Position numbers and translations under genes: made by a program. 64,000 bases of DNA from Lineolata rhizophorae (lineage: Eukaryota > Ascomycota > Dothideomycetes > Lineolatales > Lineolataceae): assembly GCA_010093515.1 (NCBI GenBank), contig MU001690.1, positions 124,001-188,000 on the forward strand, read 5' to 3'. The notes under the pieces were generated by a model, which saw only the letters and a program-made list of their open reading frames with translations, had not been told where the DNA came from and did no database searches. Shown in pieces: positions 36,337 to 49,568 of the stretch (positions within the stretch are counted from its first letter, which is position 1; each line of letters begins with the position of its first letter).

Positions 36337-39300
36337 ATGTGTGATTTTCCTTTCCCTTTCTCCCCCGCATTCAGCGTTGCTAACCACCCAGTCTAGGTGT
36401 AAGTTTTGCCCGTGCGACGCAGAGATCAGTCCTCCCTGGGCGTAGCCGCCGCTAACGCAAGCACGATTTGCAGCCAAGATAGACAAGCTTTCAATTCTTG
36501 GGTAGGCGCGCATAGAGTCCTTTGTAGTACTCCCTTCTAACCCGACGCCCGCAGCGTTCGCTCCTTCGACAATGCCCGCAGCGAGACAATTCAGTTCCAT
36601 ACTCCCCTAACGCTCATTGTGGGGTACAACGGCTCAGGAAAGACGGTCCGTATGCGCACTCCGGCCGTGGAAATGGTCACGCTAACACCTGCAGACTATT
36701 ATCGAGTGCCTTAAGTATGCCACTACTGGCGAGCTACCTCCGAACAGCAAGGGCGGCGCCTTCATCCACGATCCCAAGGTTCGTCACCATATGTACGTTC
36801 TACGTTGCTTCTAGTCAAGCTAATACTTTCTTAGCTATGCGGGGAGAAAGAAGTGCTCGCCCAAGTAAAACTTTCATTCAAATCCACCTCTGGTCACAAG
36901 ATGGTCGCTACACGAAGTCTACAGCTCACCGTTAAGAAGTTAACCCGGTCGCAAAAGACGCTTGAGGGCCAGCTTCTCATGATCAAAGATGGAGAGCGCA
37001 CCGCCGTCTCGTCTCGCGTGGCCGAACTTGACCAAATCATGCCTCAATATCTCGGAGTTTCAAAAGCCATTCTCGAGTCTGTCATATTCTGTCACCAAGA
37101 CGACAGCCTTTGGCCCATGAGCGAGCCGAGTGTGTTGAAGAAGAGGTTCGACGAAATATTTGAAGCTCTCAAATACACAAAGGCAATCGACAACATCAAA
37201 ATCCTTCGTAAAAAGCAGAATGAGGAACTGGCGAAATTCAAGATTATTGAGCAGCACGCGAAGGAAGACAAGGAGAAAGGCGATAAGGTACAGAGTTCTG
37301 TCACCGCACTTTTATTTTGACGTTGGGCTAACTGGATCCGAGGCTGAAAAACGCTCAACCGAGCTGTTCGATGAGATCGAAGCGCTCCGAGGTAAAAGCG
37401 AAGAACTTGGCAACAAAATCAAGGAGGCAACAGAAAATTCTAGAGTGGCATGGGAACATGCAGCAAGGTTTGAGTCTATTTGTGCCAAGCTTGAAGGAAA
37501 ACGCATCGAAGCTCAAGCTCTTGGACGGAATGTCCAGGAACTGAAATCCAATATCAAAGAAATGACAGATTCCGACGAAGAACTTCAGTCGATCCTCGAC
37601 CGCTATGAAGAGCGTATGACTCTTTACGAGCGTGAGAACGAGGCCCACCGCTTGAAGTACGGTGAATTACAACACGAGTTAGAGAAGAGCCGCCGAAGCC
37701 TTGGCATAAAGCAAAGTGAAATTGGAAAATTCGAAGCCCAAAAGGATCATTATGAACGTCAGCTCCAAAATCGCGAGACGTTAGTCAAAGAGACTGCGCG
37801 AAGACACAACATTCGCGGGTTCGACTTCGATATTACCGATGGCCACGTTCGTGACTTCATGGAAAGAGTCGGGAAGATGGCACGGGACCAGAATGCAGCT
37901 CTAGAGCGAGCAAAGAGAGAAACCCACGGGGCTCTGCAAGGAGCGCAGCAGGAGCTGAACCAGTTGAATGAGCGTCGATCCGCTTTAAATGAAAGCAAAA
38001 ATCACATCAAGGCCCAGATAAATGGTAGCGAGCGGAGAATCACGGCTTTCCAGACCGAACACGATAGAATAGAGATCGACGAAGGAGGAAAAGCCGTGTT
38101 AGAGTCGACCCTGCAAAACGTTGAAGAAAGGCTCGTCAAGACAAAAAAGGAGTACGAAATTGCCGAATGGGACGCTAAAATCCGACGAATTGATACCGAG
38201 ATGCGTCAACTAGACGAGACAAAGGACAAGCTTGATGCAGAGCTCATTCAGGCGACTAGGCAAGCAGGTGACTCGGCAAGATTGGACTTTTTGCGCAAAG
38301 AGCACAGAGACAGGGAGTGTAGTCTCGATACGATGACAGCAGCCCATGGCCAAAGGATCTCCCAAATAATCGGAAGTTCATGGACCCCGTCAAATCTGGA
38401 GGAGCAATTTCACATGGCTTTAGAGCAGCGGACGTCGGACCTACGGGATGCAGAACTCCAGAGGGATGGAACGAACCGCGAGCTCGAGCAAGTCCAATTC
38501 AAACTAAAAACTGTTCGAGATGACCTCAACCAGAAACGCAAAGACGTAAAAATGCACGAATCCACCATCCGCAGGACAATTGACCGCGAGCCATCCATGT
38601 TTCCTGAATACTTGAGGGAGCTGGAAGAGAGTCGCGACGTTCAGATGGGAGACCGCACAAGTTTCAAGCATCTGACAGAGTACTACTCCGAATGCATACA
38701 AATTGTCCAAAAGCACGACGTTTGCCGCTTATGTATGCGGAGATGGGACAATCGAAATGGACGCGACCAGTTTATCAAAAGGCTTGAAGATCTTCTACAG
38801 AAAGCTAGGAAAGACGCTAGCGAAGACGATCTTACAGGGATTGAGGAGGAATTGAGAGAAGTCAAAGCTCAGACTTCTACGTACGACACATTGGTTCGGT
38901 TACAGACAAGCGAAATCCCCATTCTTGAGTCTGACCAGCGAACATTAGAAGGACGACATGAATCGCTTATCGAAAAACTTCAGAATGAAGACGAGGAGGC
39001 GAGCCAACGACGGATGGCGAAGCGGGAAGTGGAGTCTGTAGCCAAGACGGTACAGAACATAGTTAAAAGTCATTCCGAGACTCTTAACTTCGACGCCCAG
39101 ATTGCAGAGCTCTCTGCGAAGCAAGCAACAGCCGGCCTATCACGCGGTCTAGAAAAGATTCAGGAGGAACTGAAACAAATCAACGAGCAAGCAAGGTCCT
39201 TAAGATCAACTCTCGCACAGCATGCTAGGGAGAAGGATCATGCCAAGAGTTCGATCAACGGACTGGAGCTAGAAGCTAGAGACACGAAAGCGAAGCTTAG

Positions 39301-40683
39301 CACTGCTATCTTTCAACTGAAAGAAAAGACTGGCCTAGTGGGTCAGATCGGTGAACTGAAGGCTGTTATCACTGAGCAACAAGACACAATCAAGCAAATT
39401 GACATAGACGTTGGTGATCTTACGCCAAAAATTAGTCAAGCTCAGGCTAGGTACGACGACATCACTCGCCGAGGTGCAGAGAGAGAAAAAGAGCTCCACA
39501 GAGAAGCATCGAAGCTATCAGACAGCATACACCAACTCAAGCTAGCTGATCAGGAAATCAACTGCTACATTGATCGTGGAGGCCCGCAACAGTTAGCCCG
39601 TACGCGACGGGAGATTGAAAACCTCGAACACGAAGTAACTCGCGTTGAGGGTGAACAGCGACAAGTGACAGTCGAGATTAAGAAAATCGAGGACAACCTC
39701 AGAAACCACGCAGACACCAGGCGGAGCATCACAGACAACTTGAGATACAGGGCTGGTGTCCGTGATTTGCAAGCCGTCCGGGCAGAGATTGAACAACTGG
39801 AAGCGCACAACGCACAGGTTGACAAAGAACGATTCGAGCGGGAAGCCAGCAAGTGGCAAATGGAACGCAACAGACTCACCGCTGAGCAAGCTAGCATGAT
39901 TGGCGAGCTAAAGTCCAAGGACAACCAACTACAGCAACTCCTGCAAGACTGGGAGACGGACTACAAAGATGCCGCGTACAAATACAAAGAATCCCACATC
40001 AAAGTTGAGACGACGAAGGCTGCTGTTGAGGACCTTGGGCGTTACGGAAGTGCGCTGGACAAAGCGATCATGAAATATCACAGCATCAAAATGGAGGAGA
40101 TCAACCGAATCATCGAAGAGCTTTGGAAGAAGACTTACCAAGGAACGGACGTCGACTCGATCATGATACGATCCGACAACGAAAACGTAAAAGGCAACAA
40201 GTCGTACAACTACCGCGTCGTCATGGTCAAACAGGACGCCGAAATGGACATGCGTGGGCGCTGCAGCGCTGGTCAAAAAGTCCTAGCAAGCATCATCATA
40301 CGACTAGCCCTCGCAGAGTGTTTCGGAGTGAACTGTGGCTTGATTGCACTTGACGAGCCGACGACCAACCTGGACCGAGACAACATTCGCGCCCTAGCAG
40401 AAGCATTGGCGGAAATCATTCGCGTTCGTCGCGAACAGTCCAACTTCCAGCTCATTGTGATCACTCACGACGAAGACTTTTTGCGTTACATGCAGTGTGC
40501 CGACTTCTGCGATAACTATTATCGTGTGTCGCGCAACGAGAAGCAGAAGTCTATCATCGAACGGCAATCGATTGCAGAGGTATGTTCCGACTGTGCCACA
40601 GCCCCTCCCGCCTTTGTTTGGCAGGTCGCACAGCCTCAGGCGACCCTCACTAACAAGTCCCGCGCACCATATAGGTTGTGTAA
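36337..40683 (+). CDS. rad50: RAD50, ATPase of the Mre11-Rad50-Nbs1 complex
   Basis: Structural maintenance ATPase that tethers and processes DNA double-strand breaks. Seven exons, 36337-36340, 36474-36501, 36555-36645, 36695-36778, 36835-37287, 37343-40579 and 40675-40683, give 1301 residues, normal for fungi. Walker A is GYNGSGKT (residues 34-41). [13 protein letters not shown] and [19 protein letters not shown] follow, then a long coiled coil interrupted by the zinc hook [11 protein letters not shown] (Cys 681 and 684). The C-terminal lobe has [20 protein letters not shown] (signature) and [12 protein letters not shown] (Walker B, D-loop), then VITHDEDFL. The first exon codes only ATG plus one base (start assigned from phase and the consensus MSKIxKLSILG); the last contributes V-V-stop after an intron with CACTAAC. 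The 5'-most intron is the least certain part. Confidence 0.96.
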
Positions 40684-42832
40684 TGAGCGGGGGACACGGC
40701 ACCACCGCCATCCCTTTCGTTTAACGTGCTGGAGCAAGTGCTAGAGCACCGAAGCCTGATGTCGACAGCTGTGCCTCAGGGTGTTTGCTAGATTTGTGGC
40801 GTTTCTAATTTTGGAGTCCATTCGGCAAAGCGCAAGCCAGGTGCCGACGCATTTAACCTATTTGAGTAGGTAGCTCTAATGGTCTCATTTAGCACCGACC
40901 AATGCGTGCAATTGTATTTTCGTCTTGGGCTTTTGGTGTCGTGTGTACATGTCTGCTCACGCCTCTTCTCCGATTGGCCGACCACACACGAAATGACCCA
41001 TGACGGAGTTATTGTCATGCATTCCGGAGCCAGTCGGGAAGGATCCCGGAGGCTGCTGGGCAGCATCAAATACAACTTGAAACGAGCTGGTAATCCCAAG
41101 CAGGTCGCAGGTTCGCAGTCCATTTCGCAAATAGCTTGCCACGAAAGCCTACGCCAGGGAGAGACGATGGAAGCAAGAATTGAGAATTGAAACGAAGAAA
41201 GGTCTCACAAAAACCGCTCGTACTACGTACGTGGGCAGAAGGGACTGCTGGGCAAGGCTTAATATCGCCGCTATTTGGTGGGCTCTCGTGTGTGCTGCAA
41301 AACGGAATCAGGGCAGGGCGTGCGTGGCTGCTCCTTTATCGTGCAGGAGCTCGCAGGCCGGCGCGTGGCGACTCTTTGGGCCCGTACGCGAGGTGGCGAC
41401 GGGCTGCTGGGAGTCTGGGACCGGGGTTGGCCCCGCCCGTCAAACCGGCTTTTCGCGTTTTCGCCAGGGCCCGCCCCGGCTTGCGTGTGCCCGGGACCTC
41501 ACCACCATCACTACCACCACAACAACAACAACACTCGGAAATCCGAACACCGCCACCAGGAGCGCCGACGACAGCGCCCGCCGGTCGCGGCACATGGCTT
41601 CGAGCGCCTTGCTTGATGCCTTCTCCGCGCGACAGAGAGCGCTATATAGCCGCCGGGTGGCAGACCAAAGCCGCGGGAAGCTGGCGGCGTGACGTGCGAA
41701 ATTGGGTGTGCGCGTCGTGGCGTGCGCGTCGTGGCGTGCGCGCTTCCGCTGATTGGCGCTGGAATGGCGCGCGATCGACGTTCGATTGGCTTCGGCATTG
41801 CATTGTCGGAGGGAGAGGCGCCGCCGCCACATTCCGAAGCCTGCAGGCTGCAGCTGCAGCCGGGCCCTGAGGCATGCCCTGAACGACCCTCGATTCTGTT
41901 TGTTTTCTCCTCGACGCCTCTTCGGACCACGAGAGCGTGATATCGTAACTGCGCCACGACAGCCATCGCGAGGCCGCGACTCTATCTCGGGGCTCACGCT
42001 CCGCGTGGGAGCTAACTTGCAATCTGCTATCCGCTAAGCGCGAACAGCACCTCGACCCGGACGCGAAACTTGATCAGCGCAGCCAGGAGACGGACGGCCT
42101 GTAATCTTGCGTAGGTAAACCTGCCCAATGACGAAGTCTTGGTATGCCCTGGCCCGACCGTACCTGGCATGGCAATCTTCACGGGCGAAAGTCGGGCCAA
42201 GCGAGCTTGGCCGTTTCACTGAAAGCACTCGCGCTCTGCCTCTGTTGTCGTCCTCCGGCCTGCGAGCCACACTGCAGCCCCGAGGCGCAGCTCCACTGCC
42301 GTCAACCATGTACCTGTGGGTCCAGCCGCAATGCCGTAAACCGTGCCAGCATGGGCCCATATGCACGGAGGCGGCATTCGGTACCTAGCCCAGCGCCACC
42401 TTAGACAGGTTGCTGCGACAAATACGGCATTCGTGCGTCCCTCGTACCCTCCCTACCCTTGTAGCCAACTACTAGCCCATTCTCCCCACCCCCCAGTCCG
42501 TCACGGTAATAAAGATTCCGAAGATCGACCTGTTGTTGTCCTAGCCCTGCATTTACGCGCCTCTCGCTCTCGTTTTTGCCCGTACTCAAAAGCCAGCCCA
42601 GCATTCTTATGGGATTTCCCTGGTGATGTTCCTCCTTTCAACCTTTCGTTAATTTTCCTCATTAATTTATTCTACCTTCGTTTGTTTCTCACTCCCGCCG
42701 TTTTTTTTCCCGCTCCCGAACGCACTCGCTCCATTTGTACATACTGTCGTTAGCAAAAGAGTATATCTGCCCGTTGTTTGCCAGCGTACGCGAAGAATCA
42801 ACCCCTATTCGGTGGCCGCGTAAATCAACAAC
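40684..42832. other. Intergenic, 2.1 kb, upstream of the glucanase gene
   Basis: No gene recognised. It includes an ACTACGTACGT cluster near 41220-41235, a CAA-rich patch near 41516-41533, and a 14-bp GTGCGCGTCGTGGC tandem at 41708-41742. A pyrimidine-rich stretch at about 42630-42740 precedes the GH5 start. Likely rad50 3' flank plus a long glucanase promoter or leader. Confidence 0.5.
41708..41742. repeat. 14-bp tandem repeat
   Basis: GTGCGCGTCGTGGC occurs twice in a row (41708-41721 and 41722-41735), followed by a partial third copy. Confidence 0.8.
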
Positions 42833-44320
42833 ATGCGGTTCACCCCAATCGTTTTCACATTTCTGGCCGTAGGCGCGAGCCTGGCGAGCCCAACATCGTT
42901 GTGAGTTCTATTGTCGTGGTCGTGGTCGACTGAATGATTGTATCGTCAACAGTCTAATTATGATTCGCAGTAAACGCTCCGTTGACTTCGGATGGGGATC
43001 AGAGAAAATTCGGGGTGTAAACATTGGTGGTTGGCTTGTCCTCGAACCGTAAGTCGAATATCTACAATCGTTCTACGGCAGACGCGGGTTTAACCATTTT
43101 TGTGTTCTTTAGCTGGATCACACCGTCTATTTTCGAAGCACAAGACCAATCGTTGGGCATCGTCGACGAATACACTCTTTGCGAGAGGCTAGGCTATGAC
43201 GCAGCGTCCAACATCTTGAGGCAGCACTGGGACTCGTGGGTGGGATACGAAGACTTCGCTCGAATCGCCAGTTATGGGTTCAACGTCGTTCGGATTCCGA
43301 TTGGGTATTGGGCCTACGAGACGTTTGGTTCTCCCTATGTGCAAGGGGCAGCGGACTACATCGATGCGGCCGTAGACTGGGCGCGCGGGGCGGGACTAAA
43401 GATTATGATCGATCTACACGGGGCGCCGCGGAGCCAGAATGGCTTCGACAACTCCGGTCAACGACTCGACTTCCCCGGCTGGACGCAAGGCGACACCGTT
43501 GACCAAACGCTTCAGGTCATCCGGAGGATTGCTGAGAAGTATGCGCGGGAGGATTATCAGGACGTCGTGATAGGGCTCGAGCTTTTGAACGAACCACAAG
43601 GCGGTTCGCTGGATCAGAACATCATCAGGCAGTTCAATTGGGACGGAATCGGTAACGTCCGCACTGTTTCAGACACAACTGTGATATTTTCGGATGCCTT
43701 CTTGCACCCCAGCTCGTACAACGGGCTGTACATGCCTGATGCGGGTGTTCACAACGTCGCCGTCGACCATCACTATTACCAGGTCTTTGATCCCAACACG
43801 GTGGCGTGGGAGCAGTGGCAGCACCGTCAGGCTGTTTGCAACGATATCGGGTCATACGATGGCTCCGACAAGTGGCTCTTCATTGGCGAGTGGACGGGCG
43901 CCATGACGGACTGCGCCAAGTATCTCAACGGTAAGTACCACGGTCCATAGCGGTCCACCGCGGCACCTCACCACGCATCTCGGGGGACTGGGGCATCTAG
44001 AACTGTTTGGCTAACAACAGGCAACTCCAGGCTACGGTGAGGGCGCGCGCTATGACGGCACGTTCCCAGGGAGCTGGTACGTCGGCTCGTGCGACACCAT
44101 CAGTGACCTAAACACGTGGCCGGATTGGTACCGGGACGACGTCCGCGGTTTTATCGAGGCCCAGCTTGACGCCTTCGAGGCCAAGACCCAGGGCTGGGTC
44201 TTTTGGAACTTCAAGACCGAAGGCTCGGCTGAGTGGGACATGTACCGCCTCGTCGACGCTGGCATCTTCCCACAGCCTCTCGATGACCGCAGGTTCGATC
44301 CGGTGTGCTCCAACCTCTAA
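42833..44320 (+). CDS. GH5 exo-beta-1,3-glucanase, secreted
   Basis: Complete 417-residue EXG1-type family 5 enzyme that trims beta-1,3-glucan of the cell wall or storage polymer. Exons are 42833-42900, 42971-43048, 43113-43930 and 44031-44320. The signal peptide MRFTPIVFTFLAVGASLA is followed by a Lys-Arg site (KRSVDFGWG) suitable for Kex2-type processing. Family blocks appear in order: [60 protein letters not shown], the acid/base glutamate in GLELLNEPQGG, NVAVDHHYYQVF, and the nucleophile in WLFIGEWTGAMTDC. The last intron has two CAG acceptors ten bases apart; only the one at 44030 keeps the frame (NGYGEGARYDGTFPGSWYVG). The C-terminus AEWDMYRLVDAGIFPQPL is typical. Confidence 0.96.
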
Positions 44321-47189
44321 AACCATCACCCTTCGCTTGATTTCGTTCGACGACGACTAGGCCGTTTTGCGCCGCTCTTTTGATCCGATTCTCACGTAGC
44401 CGCAAGACCGACGGTGCATATGCACTCCCGACATCGAAAACTCAAAAACAAAAAAAAAAAAAGAATGGAGAACAACCGAAGAAGAAAATCATCTTAACCG
44501 AAATGCCCCTGTTTGGTATGTGGGATTTTGCAAATTTCTGCCTACTGGCGGAGCTGCTCAGTTATTTGAAACTGGCCCGCAAGACTACTCAACTGGCACT
44601 GTTTCTAGAAGGAGGTGGTAATTTGGAGAACTAAAGGTCACGTCTTAATTTCTTCTCGTCTTTGTTAGATAAAGACGCAATTTATTTAGTGTCTAGTTGC
44701 TATTTGGTCCCTCCGCCAGGGCCTGCTACGATAGCAAAATGATGTACGAATCCTTGGAAATACTGTCTTGTCTCATTCATCCCTGGTGTTGTATAAGCTC
44801 TCTAAAAGTGGTCATATTATAAAGATACGTATACACCTCGCCCTAGGAAACTACGTGCTTGATTGTGTAATCGTCAATCGATTAGATCGTTCTGGCACAT
44901 CTACTTTTGCTTGGTGCTGGTTACACGCGGCTGATCCCTGCCGCCATTGCCTAGATACGCTAGTTCGGAAACCTACCAGTAGAAGCCTCCTTCTTTTGCC
45001 TACCTACCTTGCAAGTTTGGCGGCTACGCTTAGACCTACATACTGTAAGTACAGACTATGGCAACATCCGAAGTCAGTTACGGGCCGACGGGGAAGGCGT
45101 GTCCGGGCATGATAGGCTAATTTTAAGTTAGCAATAGCACTAAAACACTGAGTACATAGCTTTACTGCTAAATTGGACTAGCCTCAGTAGTAGGATTCCA
45201 TTCTTTTAGATTGTTGGCATAGCTATGCTCAAGACGAGTTGCGCCCTGTAGCTGGTATATCCACTTTAGGCTCTCGCATCATAGCCTAGTGCGAACCACA
45301 TGATCCGAAAGAGTAATTCTCAGCACTTTGGCTGGAAGATGATGCATCTGGATGATCTTGCTGACCTATAGCTCGAAATATTTCTGGATTGAATCCAAAA
45401 ATATTGTGTACTTGAGCAAGCAATTAGTCACAGAACATCACGAAGCCAAGAAGTTAGAAATATGATCAAGCAATATGAAATGGTGTATGTAGAGGAATAA
45501 GAGTTTAGATTGACTTTCTCAACAATATTGCTCTACATGTATTGGGTTTGTATCTCTATAATAGGATCCAGTCCACGGGGAATAAATACAAATGGAAACG
45601 CCTCGTGCTATACTAAGTCCGCTTTAATAAAACATTTTGAAGCCTTGAAGATTCATAAATCATGAATTGATGGGTATTTATAAACTCTGCATGGCACAGG
45701 GGAGACCGAGCGTGACCCTCAGGATGACGATTGAAGCTTCGGAGATTTGATAGACAATTAAGCTCATCAGTCGAATGTTACGGAGTGCCCTGACTCCATT
45801 TTAGGGTGCATAAGATAAGTAAAGTGACAATGAAGTGTGACACTAGCAGACGATGCAATATTCCAAAGTGAGCAGAAGGTTCCCACATTTGGGCGTGGCC
45901 GTCATCAAAGGCGTCGGATGGTCTACGACCACAAAGGAGCTAATAAGCGCCGGTCAAATATCGCTGCGGAAAAGTGGCATATCAAATCACCAGATCAAAA
46001 AGGAGGGAGGAGTAAGCAGACCGAAGGAGTATCAACAACTATCGAGCGTGACTTGGCAGCATACATACTATGTACTAATTTCAGTCCACAGACGGACGGA
46101 AATGGGACTAGCGAGGTCACAGTTGGAGTCGCAGCTTGCTTGGAGCCGCGCCGAGCTCGCCTAATCCTTAGTCCTACATGCGCGTAGGTGAGGTATGTAC
46201 TACGTACTACGTATGTACTCCACCCACGTACGTTAATTAGGCGGGAAATGCCCATAAATAGCGCCTGTTTTAGCCTCGTGCATGTCATCTGCAGCGCCGA
46301 AACGGGTTGAAGCTGCCGCCAGAGTGCGGTCCGTGCACGGGGCCTACGTTTAGCGACAGTGGGACACCTCGCACCCGCGCGCTCAAACACGGGCGGAAGG
46401 TTCGGAATGTCTGTTGAAGAGAGGGTGGGTCGACGCTTTACCCTACATCCTCCGCCTAGTACAGAACACTGCACATGGACTTTAACCGGGCCGGTTAGTC
46501 TCTCTTTTCTCGGATCGTATGTACGCGTGTTGCTGCGACGTGCGATGGCGGTAACCCGGCGGGCAGTGGGAAGGGTCGGGCGCAGGGTCCCTCAAGGTGT
46601 CCAAGCGTTGTACCTAATATAGCCAATTTGGGACCAAATTGACCATTAATTTTGCTCCTTCGGGCCCCCTTGTCCGACGACCTATCCTTGGACGCCCCCG
46701 GATGCTGTACCTTGCCTAGTTGTGCATGCAAGTAAAGTTCTGACTTCAGATTCTAATCGCTAAGGCTACTGGCTATTTGTAAGACCGCAGGTCTTTTCGG
46801 GAAGAAATGTGGGACCGGGCTCCCTTGCCGGTGCAACGACCGTCGAAACGTTGGCACATGAGAACTTGTTCACTTCTGACCTGTCAACAAATGTTCCAAG
46901 TCTAAGCTATTTTACAAGCGAATGAAACTCTATGGTACAAAAAGATAGAAGAAAAACAAGACAAAATCGCTGCAACCATTAAACCATGCGTATCGGAGAC
47001 CTGCGCCTGCGGCCCGACTTAGGTTCGTCCCAAAATCCCATGCCATGCTTTTCTATTCGTGCCGTGGATATCTCCCAAAAGACCAGGCCCAAGAATCCCA
47101 AGAACAAACGGAACGCCAATGTAGCCTTAAAATGCAGAAAAACGCCAAAATGCAGGACATTTTTGTAGTTAAAGAAACAGAACGAAAAT
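44321..47189. other. Intergenic, 2.9 kb, with an AT-rich block
   Basis: A poly-A-like tract lies at about 44447-44463 beyond the glucanase stop. From about 44640 to 46260 the DNA is distinctly richer in A+T and in stop codons than anywhere else in the window, which suggests an old decayed repeat; no family can be named. A TAC/GTA-rich cluster follows at 46190-46235. No intact gene seen. Confidence 0.45.
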
Positions 47190-48054
47190 TTAGAGCGCCT
47201 CGGGACCGCTCACACCGTGGGCCCTCTTCATGTGCCGTAGTAGGTTGTCCTTGCGGGTGAAGCCCTTGACTGAGCATTCACAGGTCGGGACTGGACAATA
47301 GCATGCGGGAATGCGTGTCACGCCCGTAGCGTGGGTTCGTAGGTGGCGCCGGAGATCCTTTGGCAGCGTGAAGGCACGGGAACAGCCTGCATGCTGGCAG
47401 ACGTACGGTCGTGTGTGGCGTTTCGTATGGCGACTGAGCGTTGAGAGTTAGCATCGATTCAGTTTCTCAATGGGTTAAGGTTTGTGGGTGTGGAATAACT
47501 TACTTCAACTTGTAGAAGTGGGAGAACTCCTCACCACACTCGAGGCACTCATGCGGGCCGTCTCGTTGCCCGTGACGGCTCCGGCTAGGACTTGTCCTAG
47601 TATTTGAGGAGGTAGCGACGGACGATTCACTGGGAGCGTTCGACCTTGCCTCCTCGGGCGTCACAACCTCCGTTGGAAGCATCTTGGGGCCCGGCTGCGG
47701 AAACAGGTACGGGAAGTAACCCCTTTCCGGGCTGGTGGGATGGGAGTGCGTAGCCGGGAGCGTCGAGGTGTCGGGCCACGAGGTGATGCTCGTAGGCACG
47801 CTGGAGGCGGTTGTGTACGACCAGGTTGGCATGTCGTTGATGCAATCCGGCGGTGGTGCATAGAAGGTATTGTGAGGCTGATGGGAATACAGGTCGACGT
47901 TATACTCTAGTCCTTGGGAGGCCTCAGGGTAGCCTGACTGCAGGATCGCCGGCTCCTGAGGAAGCGTCCTGGAAGCCAACGGGGCGGAGTAGGGAACATA
48001 GGAGAAGTGGTCGTTGTGTACGCCGGAGGAGGGGAACGTCCACTGGGCGTCCAT
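47190..48054 (-). CDS. C2H2 zinc-finger transcription factor, three fingers
   Basis: Minus-strand exons 48054-47504 and 47433-47190 give 264 residues starting MDAQWTFPSSGVHNDHF. The N-terminal 150 residues are Pro/Ser/Tyr/His-rich and low in complexity. Three C-terminal fingers follow: CLECGEEFSHFYKLNRHTKR-H, which is split by the 70-bp intron (GTAAGT, TGCTAAC, CTCAG), CQHAGCSRAFTLPKDLRRHL-RTH, and CPVPTCECSVKGFTRKDNLL-RHMKRAH. All have the Cys2-His2 spacing, and the third resembles the FTRKDNLxRH type frequent in fungal regulators. It should be nuclear and DNA-binding; target unknown. An upstream in-frame Met would add a hydrophobic, Ser/Leu-rich stretch that reads like 5' leader, so the 48054 start is chosen. 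Confidence 0.9.
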
Positions 48055-49568
48055 GGCGAACGTTGAGATAGCCAGGGTGAGTTTGGCAGACTTGTCTGCT
48101 GAGACTGAAGGAGACAGAAGGACAAGAAGAGACAGAGGCAGAGACGAGAAGAGGAAGAGAACCAAGAAGGACTGAATGCAGGAAAGGGAAGGCGAAGGAA
48201 AGAAAGCGGAGTCGAAATTAGGAGAGGAGAATGTAGGAGGGATTTGTAAGAAGCAGCATTCAACCTGAGGCAAAATACTGTGGGACCTGGTTGAAGGAAA
48301 GGCGGTTGTACTCAGACGGGTTGAAGGAGCGCGAGGCTGGTATTCAAATATGTCTTAGACGTCTTAGAGCAGCGGCCGCGACAAGCAGAGGCTCTGAGCC
48401 CGTTTTGGAGAGCTCGAGCACCGGATGCAGAAGCTCGGGCTATTCCTGGATTGCGGTTTTTGGGAGCAGCCGGGCGCAGGGCCAATCAGGGGGCGCGAAC
48501 AGGGCAAGGGGGTGCTAGGGCGGGTGCGCTGCAGGGGGGTGCGCGGCGGGCTCGCAGGGTGGTGGTGGTGGTGGTGGTGGTATGTAGGGTATGTAGGGTA
48601 TGTAGCACGTCGTGTGGGTGGTATTTGGGACGGCGCGGGCGGGCGTTGGGCGTGGGAGTGTGCCGGCGGGCCCTGATGCTGGGAGGGGACGGGTGCTTGG
48701 GACGGCGCGGCCAGGCACAGGCTTGGCACTCGGCCGTTGCGCAGACGCGGCGCGGGCTTGGGACGAGGGGCACGGGTTTCGCGGGGTGGACAAACGGCGG
48801 CTCTGGGCGCGCCAGCCTTTATTTCTGGCCACAGGCTGACCGGGTGCGTCGTCGCCGGCGCGGAGAGGCGGATGCGGGGCGGCGGCGATCGCGCCCGGCC
48901 GCGCCATCAGCGAGGGGCGTATTTTTGCAACGCGCCCGGCACGTGGGGGTCGCGCCGGCGGTGGTGACGGTTGCGGCGGCGCGGTGGTGGTGCAGCGGTG
49001 GTGGTAAGCCGCAGTCATGGTGCGACCGGCCCGGCTCTAATTATAGACGAGATAAGCGAGTGCGCGGCCGGCGTAAGGCTGAGCCGCCGGCTCGGCGGCG
49101 CTCGTCGCGGCCCATGCCCCGAATCGAATTTCGCTATTTGAAATGCAGCCTTTTTTTATTGTCCTTCTCGTCCAGTCGCCGCGCCCGCGCCGCACGTCAA
49201 GCTTTCGCAAGCGCCCGCCGTGCCTGGCCGCCGCCCCCGCCCGGCCCGTGCCTGGCTGCTGTTGCTATGTATAACGGCGCCCGATGACGTTGGCCGCGTT
49301 CCGCCCGCCGTTTGTTTCGTTTCGACCCGGCGCCGCGGGCCCGTGATCTAAATCTGTTGCCCCGCCGCCCGTTCTAGATGGTCCCGCTCCTCCCCGCATT
49401 TCCAAGCCGGCCCGCCGCTTATTTCCAAGCAGCGCGGTCCAGCTTCTGCCCTCGCCCAAACACCACAAACGCACCCATTCGACGCTTCTAGCCAGGCGTG
49501 CAGGTAATCCGTCCGTGCTTTCTCGGCCACCTCTCTACCCGGCTGGCCATCGTCGGGCGGTGACGGTC
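48055..49568. other. Intergenic, 1.5 kb
   Basis: Upstream region of the C2H2 gene and 3' flank of the translocase gene. Very GC-rich between 48480 and 49260, with a (GGT)n/9-bp repeat at 48557-48607. No gene seen. Confidence 0.55.
48557..48607. repeat. (GGT)n followed by a 9-bp tandem repeat
   Basis: About eight GGT units run directly into three copies of TATGTAGGG (the third degenerate), two adjoining simple repeats. Confidence 0.85.

Noticed and set aside
40580-40742. Read-through C-terminal extension of RAD50
   Set aside because: The residues are unlike RAD50, and a GTATGT...CACTAAC...ATAG intron leads to the short expected ending.
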